A DNA stretch of 64,000 bases from Plectosphaerella cucumerina. Its lineage: Eukaryota > Ascomycota > Sordariomycetes > Glomerellales > Plectosphaerellaceae. The notes beneath the pieces are model-generated. The model saw nothing but the letters and a program-made list of their open reading frames with translations, was not told the DNA's origin and did not search any database. The stretch covers positions 2,790,001-2,854,000 of the forward strand of contig JAGPXD010000006.1 of assembly GCA_020746995.1 (NCBI GenBank). Reading direction: 5' to 3'. Position numbers and translations under genes: made by a program. Numbering within the stretch: position 1 is the first letter of the stretch; each line of letters begins with the position of its first letter. Of the stretch, positions 22,799 to 32,972 are shown in pieces.

Positions 22799-23366
22799 AT
22801 GGATTACGTGCAGCAGCGCATGACCCAGGAGGCAGCGAAGCAATCCGCGTCGTATGGTGTCCCCCAACCCAACAACCGCCGGTGACAATCGCTGACATGC
22901 TCCTTCCAGCGGCGCCTTCCTCACACCGCTCAACCTCCTCGTCGGCTCTCTCGTCATATACACATTCTACTCGCTGCTGAAGCCAGCGAAGCCCGCGACA
23001 CTACCCCGAGAGCCTCCCGCGACTGTCTTCCGAACCTTCACCCCGCCGACACTTTTGCCCTTCAACGGCGAGAATGGCCAGCCGGTGTACCTGGCTGTCC
23101 GCGGTCGCGTCTTTGACGTGACTGCTGGGCGGAACTTCTACGGACCCGGCGGCCCCTACGCCAACTTTGCCGGGAGAGACGCTTCCCGAGGCCTCGCTTG
23201 CGGTAGCTTCGACGAGGAGATGCTGACCGAGGATCTGGAGGGACCACTGTATGACCTCGAACAGCTTGGACCAGAGGAGAAGGAAGCCCTCCAGGGCTGG
23301 GAGGAGCGCTTTGAGAGCAAATATCTCGTTGTCGGCACGCTGGTCCCAGTCGAGAAGAAGGCCTGA
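22799..23366 (+). CDS. DAP1: Dap1/MAPR-type cytochrome b5-like haem protein
   Basis: Two exons, 22799-22851 and 22910-23366 (169 aa), with a 58-nt intron (GTATGG donor, GCTGAC branch site, TCCAG acceptor). The N-terminal amphipathic region is followed by one membrane anchor (residues about 22-42, Leu/Val/Ile/Tyr-rich). The cytochrome b5-like haem/steroid-binding domain then shows Tyr-Leu-Ala-Val-Arg-Gly-Arg-Val-Phe-Asp-Val, Phe-Tyr-Gly-Pro-Gly-Gly-Pro-Tyr and Phe-Ala-Gly-Arg-Asp-Ala-Ser-Arg-Gly-Leu. The tyrosines in place of the classical histidine ligands are typical of the MAPR group. Dap1/PGRMC1 binds haem and supports Cyp51/Erg11 and other P450s in ergosterol synthesis at the ER. Length agrees with yeast Dap1 (152 aa). 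Confidence 0.94.
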
Positions 23367-24616
23367 AGATCTGCCCACCTGGCTGAGGCTTGAGCTGGGG
23401 GGCGGCCAGGCCAGGCAGGTTGATGACACGAGAGTTAGCGAGTGCTCATCTTCTTTGCACTTAGCAATCCGCAGAAATCGAGCATGCCTGTCTTCCGGCA
23501 GACACAGAAGATAATTAGCCAACGCACAGTGGTCCCCTCGCATTCGTGGAGCAGTTGCTGACATTGCCCAGCCCACTTGGCCCCCTCGCCCCTACAAGGA
23601 GAGCCATCCTCTACTGCTGACATGTCCGCCGGGGCAGGGCTAGCGAGATGACACTGGAGCGCAAGGAGCGATCAGCTCAGACGAGTTCCAGCCACTTTGT
23701 AATGATCTCGAGCCCTGGTTGCTAGGATGGACGGGGTGACCCTGTGCCTGCATGCGTACAGATTGTTCAGAGGCAAACACGACCTTGGTCGCACAAAGAG
23801 TCTCCCATCCCTCGCGTTGTTTTGCGACGGAGCGGGCATCAGGGCCTCGGAGTAATAAAGCCAGCAATGAATCTCCGTGAGGCTTGGGAAGCAGGATCCA
23901 GCACCTTATCCTTCCTCGCGTGGCTGAACTGTGCGACCCCACGATCTAGGGAGCTAGCGTCGCTAAATTTAGGGTGTTTGCTGGCCCGGCATCCGGCACC
24001 AAGCCTCCAGCCTCCCGCCGACCGGACGGTACGGGTCCTCCAACGGCGCTCCTGAATGGCGGCCGACCGAGATTCAGCACCCACGGACCCTGAGCACAGC
24101 CTCGCCGTGCCATCATCCCGGTCGAGCCCAGCCCTGTAAGGAGCGAAGCTAATTCAAGACCGCCTCCTGTTGCAAGAAGCCGTCAGCTCACATCATCGGA
24201 AGGGATTTGTGCCGTGGGATGATCGAGGGGCTTGGGCGAGGGTCCTCTGATTCAAATGCCACAATTCCCCCTCGGCCTCCTTTCATTTCCGACCCTGCCT
24301 TACCCTTTGTCCCACGCCTTTTTTTCCGACGGCTGCTCGCAGGCAAACACCATCGAAGCTCGAATTCGCCTGCTCCCTAAGTACTTGCCCGATCACCTCG
24401 ACAGCACCAAAGAATCGAGTGACGAGGCCTTCCTTCTGAGCAACCAAACAAGCGACGCAACAACAACAAGAAGAGCAAGAATAGCTATCGCATCTTCGTC
24501 AATTCCTGTTTCACAGATCATTCCAATTCACCGGACTATTCAGGAAAAGACCTACCTTAGCCCGTGGTGGCAACGGCAAAGATACCCACGCTTGCATCCC
24601 AAATTCTACTCCCGAA
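23367..24616. other. Intergenic region
   Basis: About 1.25 kb of 3' flank and promoter. The last 300 bp before 24617 are A/C-rich and look like a 5' leader. No gene is supported. Confidence 0.5.
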
Positions 24617-25654
24617 ATGACTTGGTCGCGGAGGAAGATCAGCCTGCTGGTCTCCTGCCTCTTACTCGCAGCGCCAACGGCACTCGCAACAAACGAAAAC
24701 GACTTCAGCCTCTACCCCGGCGACACCCAAGGTTGCCTCAAAGATGCCTCTACAACGTCAAAGTGCGGCGGCGACACGGTCGCGGAGATGAACAAGTGTC
24801 TCTGTTCCAACGGTGGCAACTTCGTCACCAATGCAGCGAAATGCATCGGCCGGGAGGCGCCCGCCGCGCTGCGGACAGTTTGGTCTACCATGAGCACATC
24901 CTGCTCCGACTCCAACACGCCCCTCGCCGTGAAGGAGGACGACTTCATCAGCACCGGCCAGAGCGAGTCTGGAACACCGAGCACCAGGACCGTTACCAGC
25001 ACGGCAGGCCCTTCATCGACATCCACCAGCTCGGCGACGCCAACGGCAGACCCTGAGGAGGGCCCGAACGAGAACACTGGCGACGCCAACAGCGGCGGCC
25101 TGTCGGTGGGCGCCAAAGCGGGCATCGGCATCGGCAGCGCCGCCGGTGCCGCCGTTCTCGGTGGCATTCTCGCCATGGCCTGGAACTCGCGGAAGAGTCG
25201 CCGCGCCCACGACGAATCGCGACAGTCCATGCTGCTGGACGGCCGGGGCAGCCCCGGCGGCGAGGCCGGCATTGGAGGTTACCACGCAGCAGCACAATCA
25301 GACTGGAGGGCCGCCGAGAAGAACCAGGGACGTCCCGAGTCAAACATGACGGGTCTCGCCTCCGTCAGTGATATGACCGCCGATGGCCGTGGCTCGTGGA
25401 TGACAGCATCGTCGCCGCAACAACAACAGCAGCAGTTCAAGACTTGGGGCCATCATCCCGACCAGCCATGGCCGGTCAGCCCACCCCCACCGCCGCAGCC
25501 TCTCGGCGTCGTGGCGGAGGCCCCGGGTGTGTACGAGCTCTCGTCTTCCGAGGCTGCAGGGCTGCAGCCACCGGTCAACCACGCGGTGGAGATGCCAGCT
25601 ACGCCGGGAGCAGGAACTGCGTCGCTGTATCCGGGTCCAGGCTGGACAAGATAG
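24617..25654 (+). CDS. Cys-rich cell-surface protein with single TM (CFEM-like ectodomain)
   Basis: Single exon, 345 aa. An N-terminal signal peptide (residues 1-24, Leu/Ala-rich core) is followed by an ectodomain of about 85 residues with six cysteines, including a Cys-Leu-Cys-Ser-Asn pair and a downstream Ala-Lys-Cys-Ile. This resembles fungal CFEM-like surface modules but has fewer than the eight cysteines of true CFEM. A Ser/Thr-rich, probably O-glycosylated stalk (about 115-150) leads to one Gly/Ala-rich membrane span (about 168-191) and a stop-transfer Arg-Lys-Ser-Arg-Arg. The cytosolic tail of about 150 residues is low-complexity with a Gln run and a Pro run. This layout is that of fungal wall-sensor-like type I membrane proteins. 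Role in sensing is inference. Confidence 0.8.
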   Translation: MTWSRRKISLLVSCLLLAAPTALATNENDFSLYPGDTQGCLKDASTTSKCGGDTVAEMNKCLCSNGGNFVTNAAKCIGREAPAALRTVWSTMSTSCSDSNTPLAVKEDDFISTGQSESGTPSTRTVTSTAGPSSTSTSSATPTADPEEGPNENTGDANSGGLSVGAKAGIGIGSAAGAAVLGGILAMAWNSRKSRRAHDESRQSMLLDGRGSPGGEAGIGGYHAAAQSDWRAAEKNQGRPESNMTGLASVSDMTADGRGSWMTASSPQQQQQQFKTWGHHPDQPWPVSPPPPPQPLGVVAEAPGVYELSSSEAAGLQPPVNHAVEMPATPGAGTASLYPGPGWTR

Positions 25655-25973
25655 AGCGAGTTTGGGTGGTTTGTTTAGAAAAATCGAGCGGTGTATACAA
25701 TAAAATTCACAGAGCATGCCCTTCCAGTTGAGGAGCAAGTTAGCCAGCCGTCTTGTGTGTCCTTTTTCTATGATTCATCTTCGTCTCCCGCCTTCGCCCT
25801 GATCTGGTCGATGGAGTTCGATTCTGTCGTCGGTGCAACCCAACGCTTCGCACAAGTCGCAAGCATTGAAGTCGCCATGTCTTGATGCTGCACGATCCTC
25901 TTCAAGACCATACCATACATGAACTCCAAGCTCAGACAAACCGACAGCGGTGCGGCCACTAATTCCTCGTTCC
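25655..25973. other. Convergent 3' flanks
   Basis: A 319-bp stretch between the 3' ends of the Cys-rich surface protein gene and the multi-TM protein gene. AATAAA-like sequence (CAATAAAATT) occurs at about 25697-25706, suitable for polyadenylation of the plus-strand gene. Confidence 0.45.
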
Positions 25974-26969
25974 CTAGCCAGGCCGCCAGGCTGGCATGAT
26001 CGGTGTGGCATCCTCCCCCGAGTCGTCCTCAATGGGCCGCTGCCACCAGCCTGGTTCATCCTTCTCCTCTGGCTCCAAGAATTTGGTATAGGAATCTCCC
26101 AGTCGAACCTCCAATACGCCGTAGATAGGCCAAATTGCCATGGCAACGGTGAACCACTGACCGTAGCCCCAAGTGGAATCGCCCTTGTCCATGTCGAAAC
26201 CAGGCCCGTCGTGTTGTGTCGCCCAGAAGATCCGGAAAATAGATCCGCAGGCCAGGATGGCCGTCAGAAATACGCCGAATACCCTGATTTTCTTTTCGCG
26301 GCGACGATATGTGTCGGTACACATAGTAACAATGACAAGTATGTACGAGCAGAAACTGAGGAGTTGGGCGGCGATGGTTCCGACAAGGCTTTGGATGGCC
26401 TTTTTGTTCCAGGGGGCCTTTCTCATGCCACAATGGATGGGAACACCCCGTCTCTCTACGCCAGCCCGGACTGCCGCAATGATATGTACGCCAACGATGA
26501 CGGAGAGGACCATGTTGACCGCCATCAGAAATAGACGTAACAGGCGCACCCACCTGCCGCCTCTTTTGTAGTTCCGCACGACCCCGAGCATTGCCACGTT
26601 GTGGGTGGCCTGGAAGGTGAGACCGTGCAACCAGATGATGAAAACGTGGTAGGTGGTAAGATGCCTAGTGAGGGCAAGAGCTGCGACATGCATAATGATG
26701 CTCATGGTCATTGCACCATCCATCCACCCGGTGGAAAGTTTTCGGCGGACCATTGCTGCTCTGCCCCTTTCCTCGTCTATCATGATGGACAACGTAACAA
26801 CCAAGTTAAGAACTGCGACGCCGGATCCTACAATGAGTGTCTGAGTGTGGTCTCGTTGGTCAAAATGAAGATGTCGGTAGGCCGTCACAGGAAGACTTAC
26901 CGCCATGCCACTGATACCCGGTTGGCTAACCACGGGGGTGGTGGGCGGCTCGCAGCTGCAGCCAGCCAT
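25974..26969 (-). CDS. Uncharacterised multi-spanning membrane protein
   Basis: I read two exons, 26969-26901 and 26840-25974 (311 aa), with a 60-nt intron (26900-26841) that has a GTAAGT donor and CTCAG acceptor. The intron is a multiple of three with no stop, so an unspliced reading also stays open (331 aa). Removing it brings the start directly to the first membrane span and deletes an unlikely polar insert. The first true ATG is at 26969. At least six to seven hydrophobic spans are visible, including Ala-Val-Leu-Asn-Leu-Val-Val-Thr-Leu-Ser, a Val-Asn-Met-Val-Leu-Ser-Val-Ile-Val span and a Phe-Cys-Ser-Tyr-Ile-Leu-Val span, with a Trp/Glu-rich cytosolic tail. No family is recognised; the topology resembles fungal 7-TM proteins of unknown role. 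Confidence 0.72.
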   Translation of the reverse strand: MAGCSCEPPTTPVVSQPGISGMAVSLPVTAYRHLHFDQRDHTQTLIVGSGVAVLNLVVTLSIMIDEERGRAAMVRRKLSTGWMDGAMTMSIIMHVAALALTRHLTTYHVFIIWLHGLTFQATHNVAMLGVVRNYKRGGRWVRLLRLFLMAVNMVLSVIVGVHIIAAVRAGVERRGVPIHCGMRKAPWNKKAIQSLVGTIAAQLLSFCSYILVIVTMCTDTYRRREKKIRVFGVFLTAILACGSIFRIFWATQHDGPGFDMDKGDSTWGYGQWFTVAMAIWPIYGVLEVRLGDSYTKFLEPEEKDEPGWWQRPIEDDSGEDATPIMPAWRPG

Positions 26970-28494
26970 CGTATAGGTTGTCTTGTTGGTGGGCAAGTGA
27001 GGGAGCAGGGCTTGAGCCAAGGGCACAGCCCAGAGCTTGGAGAGGAGGGTCTTGAGAGAGTACGGGCGGTATCTATAGTAGCGGCGAGCTGCGGCGACTG
27101 GTCTGCTGAGCCGTTTTGGGGTGTATGGCTGCAGCCGCCTCCCTTAGAGCTGGACTACGGCAAGCACTGAAGTTTCATCACATTCGGTTTTGCAGCTCAT
27201 GCAGAAGTGCATGAAACCACTTGGCTTTTCTCGGGCTACTATGCAAGTCTCCAGAAAATGGTGACCACCGTGGCGCTCTTGCATGTGAGTCGTCTCTTCA
27301 CCTTGCGTTCATTGCCTTGAGGATGCCTACGAGGGCCGAGGCGTTGTTGCACGAGTGTTGCGGGTTCGCTCCTCGGCATACCGTTGAAACCGCCCAGGGG
27401 ACGGCGGCGCTGGTACGTGTGTTCAACTGGCGTTCACCGCCTTCAGGTTGCCAATCAAGGCTTCTGACAGTGGCGCCGACGAGGAAAATGGAACTCTCCT
27501 GAATTGAATGACAACGTGGTATGTTTCGATGTCCTAGGGCGCCAAAACGCCGCCACACGACCCTCACCCAGCGGGGACTGGGAACGGCACCTTTGTCCCC
27601 AGATGATCCTCGAGGCTATCGGGTCTATCTCACATGCTTGTCCCTGTGCCGCATTCATACTCGTGTCTATGAGAGGAAGGGGAGCCCTCTCACCCACTAG
27701 GTACTCACAGCGTCTGAAAACGCTTCTTCTCCACAATGTGTGATGGTTTTGACAGACCAACTCTGATCTACTCATGGTCCAGCAGTCGTTAGTCTGGGTG
27801 TCATGGGAAATCAATCAATGATCACCGAGGACCATATAGTGTCTTGCATTATTTACATGTAATGCCTGAATCTCCTGGCGAGACGATGGGGGGGACGGCA
27901 GAATACACATCTTCCAACAACACTTTGCCTTGGACCCGTTTGTAATTGAGATCGCCTCGCATTTTCCTGATCCAATTCCAGCCAGCGACAATACAGATAA
28001 CGACCCATTGTTCGCCCGTTTTGATTGACGAAGGTTTGTGTTCCTGATCCTGTGAAACTGTGTTTGTGAAGTTTGGCACCTGGTGATGTGGGCTGGGAAG
28101 CAATTGAGGTGAGCCTCAGTCTTGAGAAAGGAGTCCCTTGCGTACCAGATTCAGATGAAGTTGGTCAGTCATACTTGTCCGGACTTTGCTGGCCCTTCCT
28201 GCACCGTTTCTGTGCTTTCACTGTCTGTTTTGGTGAATTTGGCGTGCCTTCCTTAACCCTCAACTACCCCTTTAGGCATTCGGATCAAGTGAATTGAACG
28301 GGAAGAACTGAAGTGAATTGAATCACCAAGACCTTGCTATATAAAAGAACTCAGACTCAAGAAAGCAACTGTAACCCAACCTACATCCCAAAACTCCCAG
28401 AGGCTTCAACTTCAGAGATATTCGCATCCAAAGCACCACCAGCTGAAGTATCAAACACTTGCCAAGGTGCTCACTCCCCAGTTGCTCTTTCAAG
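26970..28494. other. Lower-GC intergenic region
   Basis: About 1.5 kb, visibly less GC-rich than the rest from about 27750 onward. It forms the divergent promoter region between the multi-TM gene and the small secreted protein gene. Two similar 31-bp segments lie at 27305-27335 and 27430-27460 (23 of 31 positions identical). No complete gene is supported. Confidence 0.45.
28338..28347 (+). promoter_or_regulatory. TATA element of the small secreted protein gene
   Basis: TATATAAAAG lies about 150 bp upstream of the ATG at 28495, in an AT-rich promoter. It is a strong TATA match, as expected for an inducible, highly expressed gene. Assignment is by position only. Confidence 0.55.
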
Positions 28495-28802
28495 ATGAAG
28501 TTCACCAGTGAGTCTTTCTCAACTTCCCAAGTTCCCGCAAATGTCTGAGCCACAGATTACTAACAGCAGTAGACATCCTTACCATGGCTGCCGCCCTTGG
28601 ATCCATTGGAGCCGAGGCGGGCAAGAAAAAATCCAAGCCGGTCAAGAACTGCGAGCTTACCTGCGGATGGGGTGGCTGGAACTGCAACAAGAGCCCCTGG
28701 AACTACGACTGCGACGAAAACGGACGATTCACGTACGATGAGCGCAGATTCTCCTGCGAGGATAACTGCCGGTGCAAGTGTCAGGAACTGGCGATGAACT
28801 GA
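28495..28802 (+). CDS. Small secreted cysteine-rich protein
   Basis: Two exons: a 13-nt first exon (28495-28507) and 28570-28802 (81 aa). The intron of 62 nt has a GTGAGT donor, a CTAAC branch site and CAG acceptor. The spliced start creates a clean signal peptide of about 21 residues ending Gly-Ala-Glu-Ala, which neither open frame alone has. The mature part of about 60 residues starts with a Lys-rich stretch and holds eight cysteines with spacing C-x3-C-x6-C-x8-C-x14-C-x3-C-x1-C-x1-C, suited to four disulphides. It is rich in Trp, Asn and Asp. No known family is recognised. Size, secretion, even Cys count and lower-GC surroundings are typical of fungal effector or antimicrobial candidates; that role is inference. 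Confidence 0.8.
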
Positions 28803-29398
28803 GGGAGTTGGTCATTCCAAACCCAGTCTTCACAAGGGCAGCGACAAAACACAACTCAGGGACGCTGAACATGAGCTTTTGAGGCATCACCATCCTGGAA
28901 GAGGAGAGGTCTGTGGTTGAGGCAATGAAAATGGAGAAATTGTCCTGAACAGAAACAGGCGAATGAATACAAAGCGTTCCCTTGTGCATCTCCCTCTCAC
29001 TCTCAAGTTCCTGCCTGTAGTTCGGTGGGCTTGCTCTCTCACCGAGCTCCGGTGCTCCGTGGTGGCGGTGCTTGCTGACGTCATCACTCCCAACGAAAGG
29101 ATGGGCACCTTCTGCGATCTGGTGCCTGGGCTTGGTCTGGCGGGCGGACATGTGAAACTGGCGGGGAGCATGTCACGGACGCATCACCACATTCACCCCG
29201 CGGGCGGATATCCGTGCATTCTTCGCTTCGATTCCTGTATTTGTTTGACACCTCGTTTACAACACCTCTTCGACGTGGCTTCTTTACGCTACAAGTACCG
29301 CCACGTCTATCCTTCCGTCACCTCAACCAACCATCACGCCCTCCACGGTCATTCCACTCTTCATCCCGCCCTTCCCTCGTTGCCCATCGCGCATCGTC
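28803..29398. other. Spacer before PXB-domain gene
   Basis: A 596-bp tandem spacer. The last about 150 bp are C/T/A-rich leader. No gene was seen. Confidence 0.5.
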
Positions 29399-31682
29399 AT
29401 GGCCGCCCAAGAGCCGTCGCCAACCCTCACGCAGGAGCAGACAAGCGCCTTGTTCAACATCCTGACCCATTTTGAGACGTACGACGAGATTGAGTCGCTC
29501 AAGGACCCAAACACAATCTCCAAGTATGGGTACCCGTTCAACAACGTCACCGGCAACACGCCGTCGCCTGCCAGCAAAAACGGCCGGAGCTCCAGCCCTG
29601 CCGGCAGCACCAAGAGCAGCAACAGCAGCAAAAGCTGGAGAAGCGCGAAATCCAGCGGCAACGACAGCATCGCGAGCCGGCCTGCGCAGATTTCGGCCTC
29701 GGACGCCTCAGTGGCCGAGTCGCCTATCCTGCAGACCATCTTCAAGAGGGTTCCCCTAACAATCCCCGGGGTGCGCGAGATCCCGGCAGAGTTCTGGAGC
29801 GATCGCCTGCAGGGCCTGATCAAGAGATTCGCAGAGGCCGACCTGTCAGAGAGCTACGATAAGGCCGCCATGGGTACTAGAAAGACCCTGGCGACTGCCT
29901 TCTCCGTCATGATGGAAACGCTCGCCCGAGGCCTGCTCGGTGGTTGTCCCACCAGCGAGACGGGCGGCCGATCAGAGAAGTACGACCTCAAAAAGGCCGA
30001 GGATCTCGAGAAGTCTTTTGCCGACACGATGCACGAGTTTGTGTATGGCGGGCTGTTTGACGAGATGACCGAGTATCTGGCTCATTCCGATGACCTCGAC
30101 GCCCACTCTCCCATGATGGAGGCTGTCATTGAGTATGAGATCATTCAGTAAGTTCTTTCCCAACCGTTCGCGAGGCGCAGTCTCCTGACAGACATGACAG
30201 TCTTGCCTCTTTCTGTCACCACGTCTTCGTCCTGTCATCGGAAGGACCGTACCTTGTCAAGCTGATCGAGAGCTTTCACGGGATGATCCCATACGCCGTG
30301 GTGAGGCAGACGCTGAGGATGTCTAACGCCGCCACGATGATTTCTGCCATGCTCAAGCTCTTCTTGTCGAAGCTTAGCCTCGGCTCCATCTCAAACTACA
30401 TTGGAATCACCCGGAACGCCGATGACGGCATGAACCTCTTGCAGCGGTAAGCCGCCCATTGATCGCTGCCAAGCTGAACCAAACCACTGACTTCGACAGA
30501 ATCATCTCCGTCATTCTCGGCTGGGACAGCGCTGAGTTCAAGAAGACGACCGACCGCATCGAGAAGGACAGCAACGGCCCGAGCAAAGCAGCAATGGCCG
30601 CCCTCAAGGAGCATATGCGAAAGTCCCCCAAGGAGCGAGCCACGGCGCGGGAAGAGAGCAAGCAGCAGTCCAGGTCCATCGTGGCTGTCATCCTCGACAG
30701 CGCTGACCCGGAGCTCGCAAAGTCACTGTCGGAAGAGCAGCACACAAAGTGCCAAGAGTATCTCGCGGCCTTGCTGTCGATTCGGGATCGTGACGAGATT
30801 GTCGGCGTTGTCTGCAAGTCTTCGCCAGACCTTTTCACGCAGTCCCTGCGCGACTTGGTGGCCGGGTTCGAGCCCTACATCCGGGCCATCCACGACAAGG
30901 TTGATTTGCGCGAGCACATTACTGACTTCCAGACCTTCCTCGACCAGTTCATCGCCGTCAGCAAGGGCAAGAAGGTGGAAGGCGGCGCAGCCGACCAGAA
31001 GTCCGAGCCGGCCAAGTACTCGCCACCGTCGGTGGAGGACTACGCCGACCTTCTGCGCCAGAACAAGGGCAAGCTGTACAAGTGGCTCCATTACGGCGCA
31101 AAGTCGGCCCCAGAGGTCACGGCCACGTTCAAGGCCTGGGCAGATGAGGCCATTGTGCACTTCCGCAAGCCAGAGGTGCCGGTCAAGGGGTCGTCGTCGC
31201 ACGTCGAGGGCAGGATGATGGCGCAGCTTGGCAACCTCTTCTCGGAGCTTCCAGACGACAAGAAGAAGGAGATCCTGCCAGCCATTGACGCGCACGCGGC
31301 ATATCTCGATGCCGTCGGCCAGATCTCACGATCGCGCATCCAGGATATCGTCGGCGGCGAGTCGCAGACGATGGCCGGGCCGGGCATCTTCCTCATGATG
31401 TGGCAATCGCTGCTCGACAGCACACTCATCACTCCGAGCACCGTTGCAGGGCCGGTGCGACGTGGAAAAGACGTGACGGACGCGACGGCCGAGGGCAAGC
31501 CGGGTTCATCGTCTGAGGGCGGCTGGGTCGGAGTCGAGGAGGCAAGGCAGGCGGCCTCCAAGGGCCTACCAGAGGCACCTGATGGTTCATCAGTGATTGC
31601 GGCGTTGGGAGAGGCGTTCAGGAAAACCATTGCGGCGACGGAGACTACGGACGACGTCGGAAGCGATGCGAGCATTGACTAG
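29399..31682 (+). CDS. PX-associated (PXB) / DUF3818-type protein lacking a PX domain
   Basis: Three exons, 29399-30147, 30201-30446 and 30500-31682 (725 aa), with 53-nt introns (donors GTAAGT and GTAAGC; acceptors ACAG). The N-terminus Leu-Thr-x-Glu-Gln-x-x-Ala-Leu-Phe-x-Ile-Leu-Thr-His-Phe-Glu-Thr-Tyr is the signature of the fungal PX-associated domain. A Ser-rich linker (about residues 55-100) follows, then helical sequence of the DUF3818 type through the second and third exons. In the family a PX phosphoinositide-binding domain often lies between these; I see none here, so lipid binding would be altered or lost. The C-terminus is acidic/Ser-rich. Likely peripheral membrane traffic protein (inference). 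Confidence 0.8.
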
Positions 31683-32972
31683 TCGTCGTCCGCGTCGCGC
31701 ACATCATCAAACCACCAACCGAGTCTGGTGTGAGCGGGAACCGGACCGGCGAGTTCTGGTTTCGAGGGGAGGTTGCATGTCCACGGTTGCTTGCCCGCCT
31801 GCATCCACAGTAGATCATTTGCAGTAGACAATCCGCAGTATAGATCAATCGCAATAGATCTTTCATCGAGCCGAGACTCGTCCTCGTTGAAAGTGTGCGG
31901 GCGTTGATGTAGAGTTCTTCCGAGGCCTCCCTCCACACATCGGATGAGAATGTTCCAGATCCCTTGAGGCACCTCACTTTCTTGTGACGGCTCGCAGACG
32001 GGTGCGCAAGATCTCTGTTGCCAAGGCACCTAGTCATGAACCATTTAGCTAGGAGAACAGGCTGGTTTGCATGGGAAAGAGAACGGGCACGCCAACGAGA
32101 GCAGTCATCGCGAACTCAAGGACAGGGCAGCAAGACTCGTCTTCGCAGCTCTGACCCTCTTCTCCTCTTTGAAACCGAGGAGGTGGCTAGCTAGCCTGTT
32201 CTTTGAAGCTCCTCGTTTGACACACTCCCACTGTTCGTAAACGAAGAGAGAGAAGCCACGCGACTCGGGAGCTGCAGCGCGGCATCTCTCCTGTCGATGG
32301 GATAGAGAAGGAGACAAAAGTCGGTCTGGCTGGGCACTGTTCCCAATTAGGTAAGTAGCTCCTCCATAGCTCCAGTGCTAGAGGGAAAGTTTTGCCGCGC
32401 CTAGCAGGTGGGCACCGTTGATCTTCCAGCGACAGGGGTCAAGCAACGATTAGTGGCGGGGAGTTGTGGCTGCGCAGGGAGGGACATTCCCCACGTCTTG
32501 ACCACTGACCACTGACCAGCCAACCAGCAAGACCGTCGATCAGGATTTGCTAATTCGCCATGCCAAGGAAGTGTGATGACGGAGCGAAATCATCGACGAA
32601 CTGATGTGGGCAAGGGGGTTACGGACTTTGTGCGGGAGGAGGGGTGGAGGGAGCCAAGAGAGCCCGAGAGAGACCCCACGTGTCGACTTGGGAAGCCCAG
32701 ACACGGAAGGGAGCGTGCCCGCCTAGAAAGTCGGCTACTCTGTCCTCCCCCGGATTTCGTCTCGTCTGCACTTACCTATTTCTCCCTCCTCCCTGGTTCC
32801 CCTCGCGTCCAACTTCTTCTTCACCCCAGCCGTACCTCACGACGACCTCTACTTTCCACGAAGACGATTGATATCAAGAGGAACAGTATGTGATCTTGAG
32901 GGCATTTCTATTTACCCCGAGGCTGATTTTATTTCCCACAGGTCACACAGTCCTACCCTACTCGTTCTCAAC
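31683..32972. other. Intergenic region with a 5'-UTR intron
   Basis: About 1.3 kb. Only the right end is assignable: a likely 56-nt intron in the 5' leader of the next gene, 32886-32941, with a GTATGT donor, a CTGAT branch site and a CACAG acceptor. A TAGGTAAGTAG motif lies at about 32348. No gene was seen. Confidence 0.5.
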
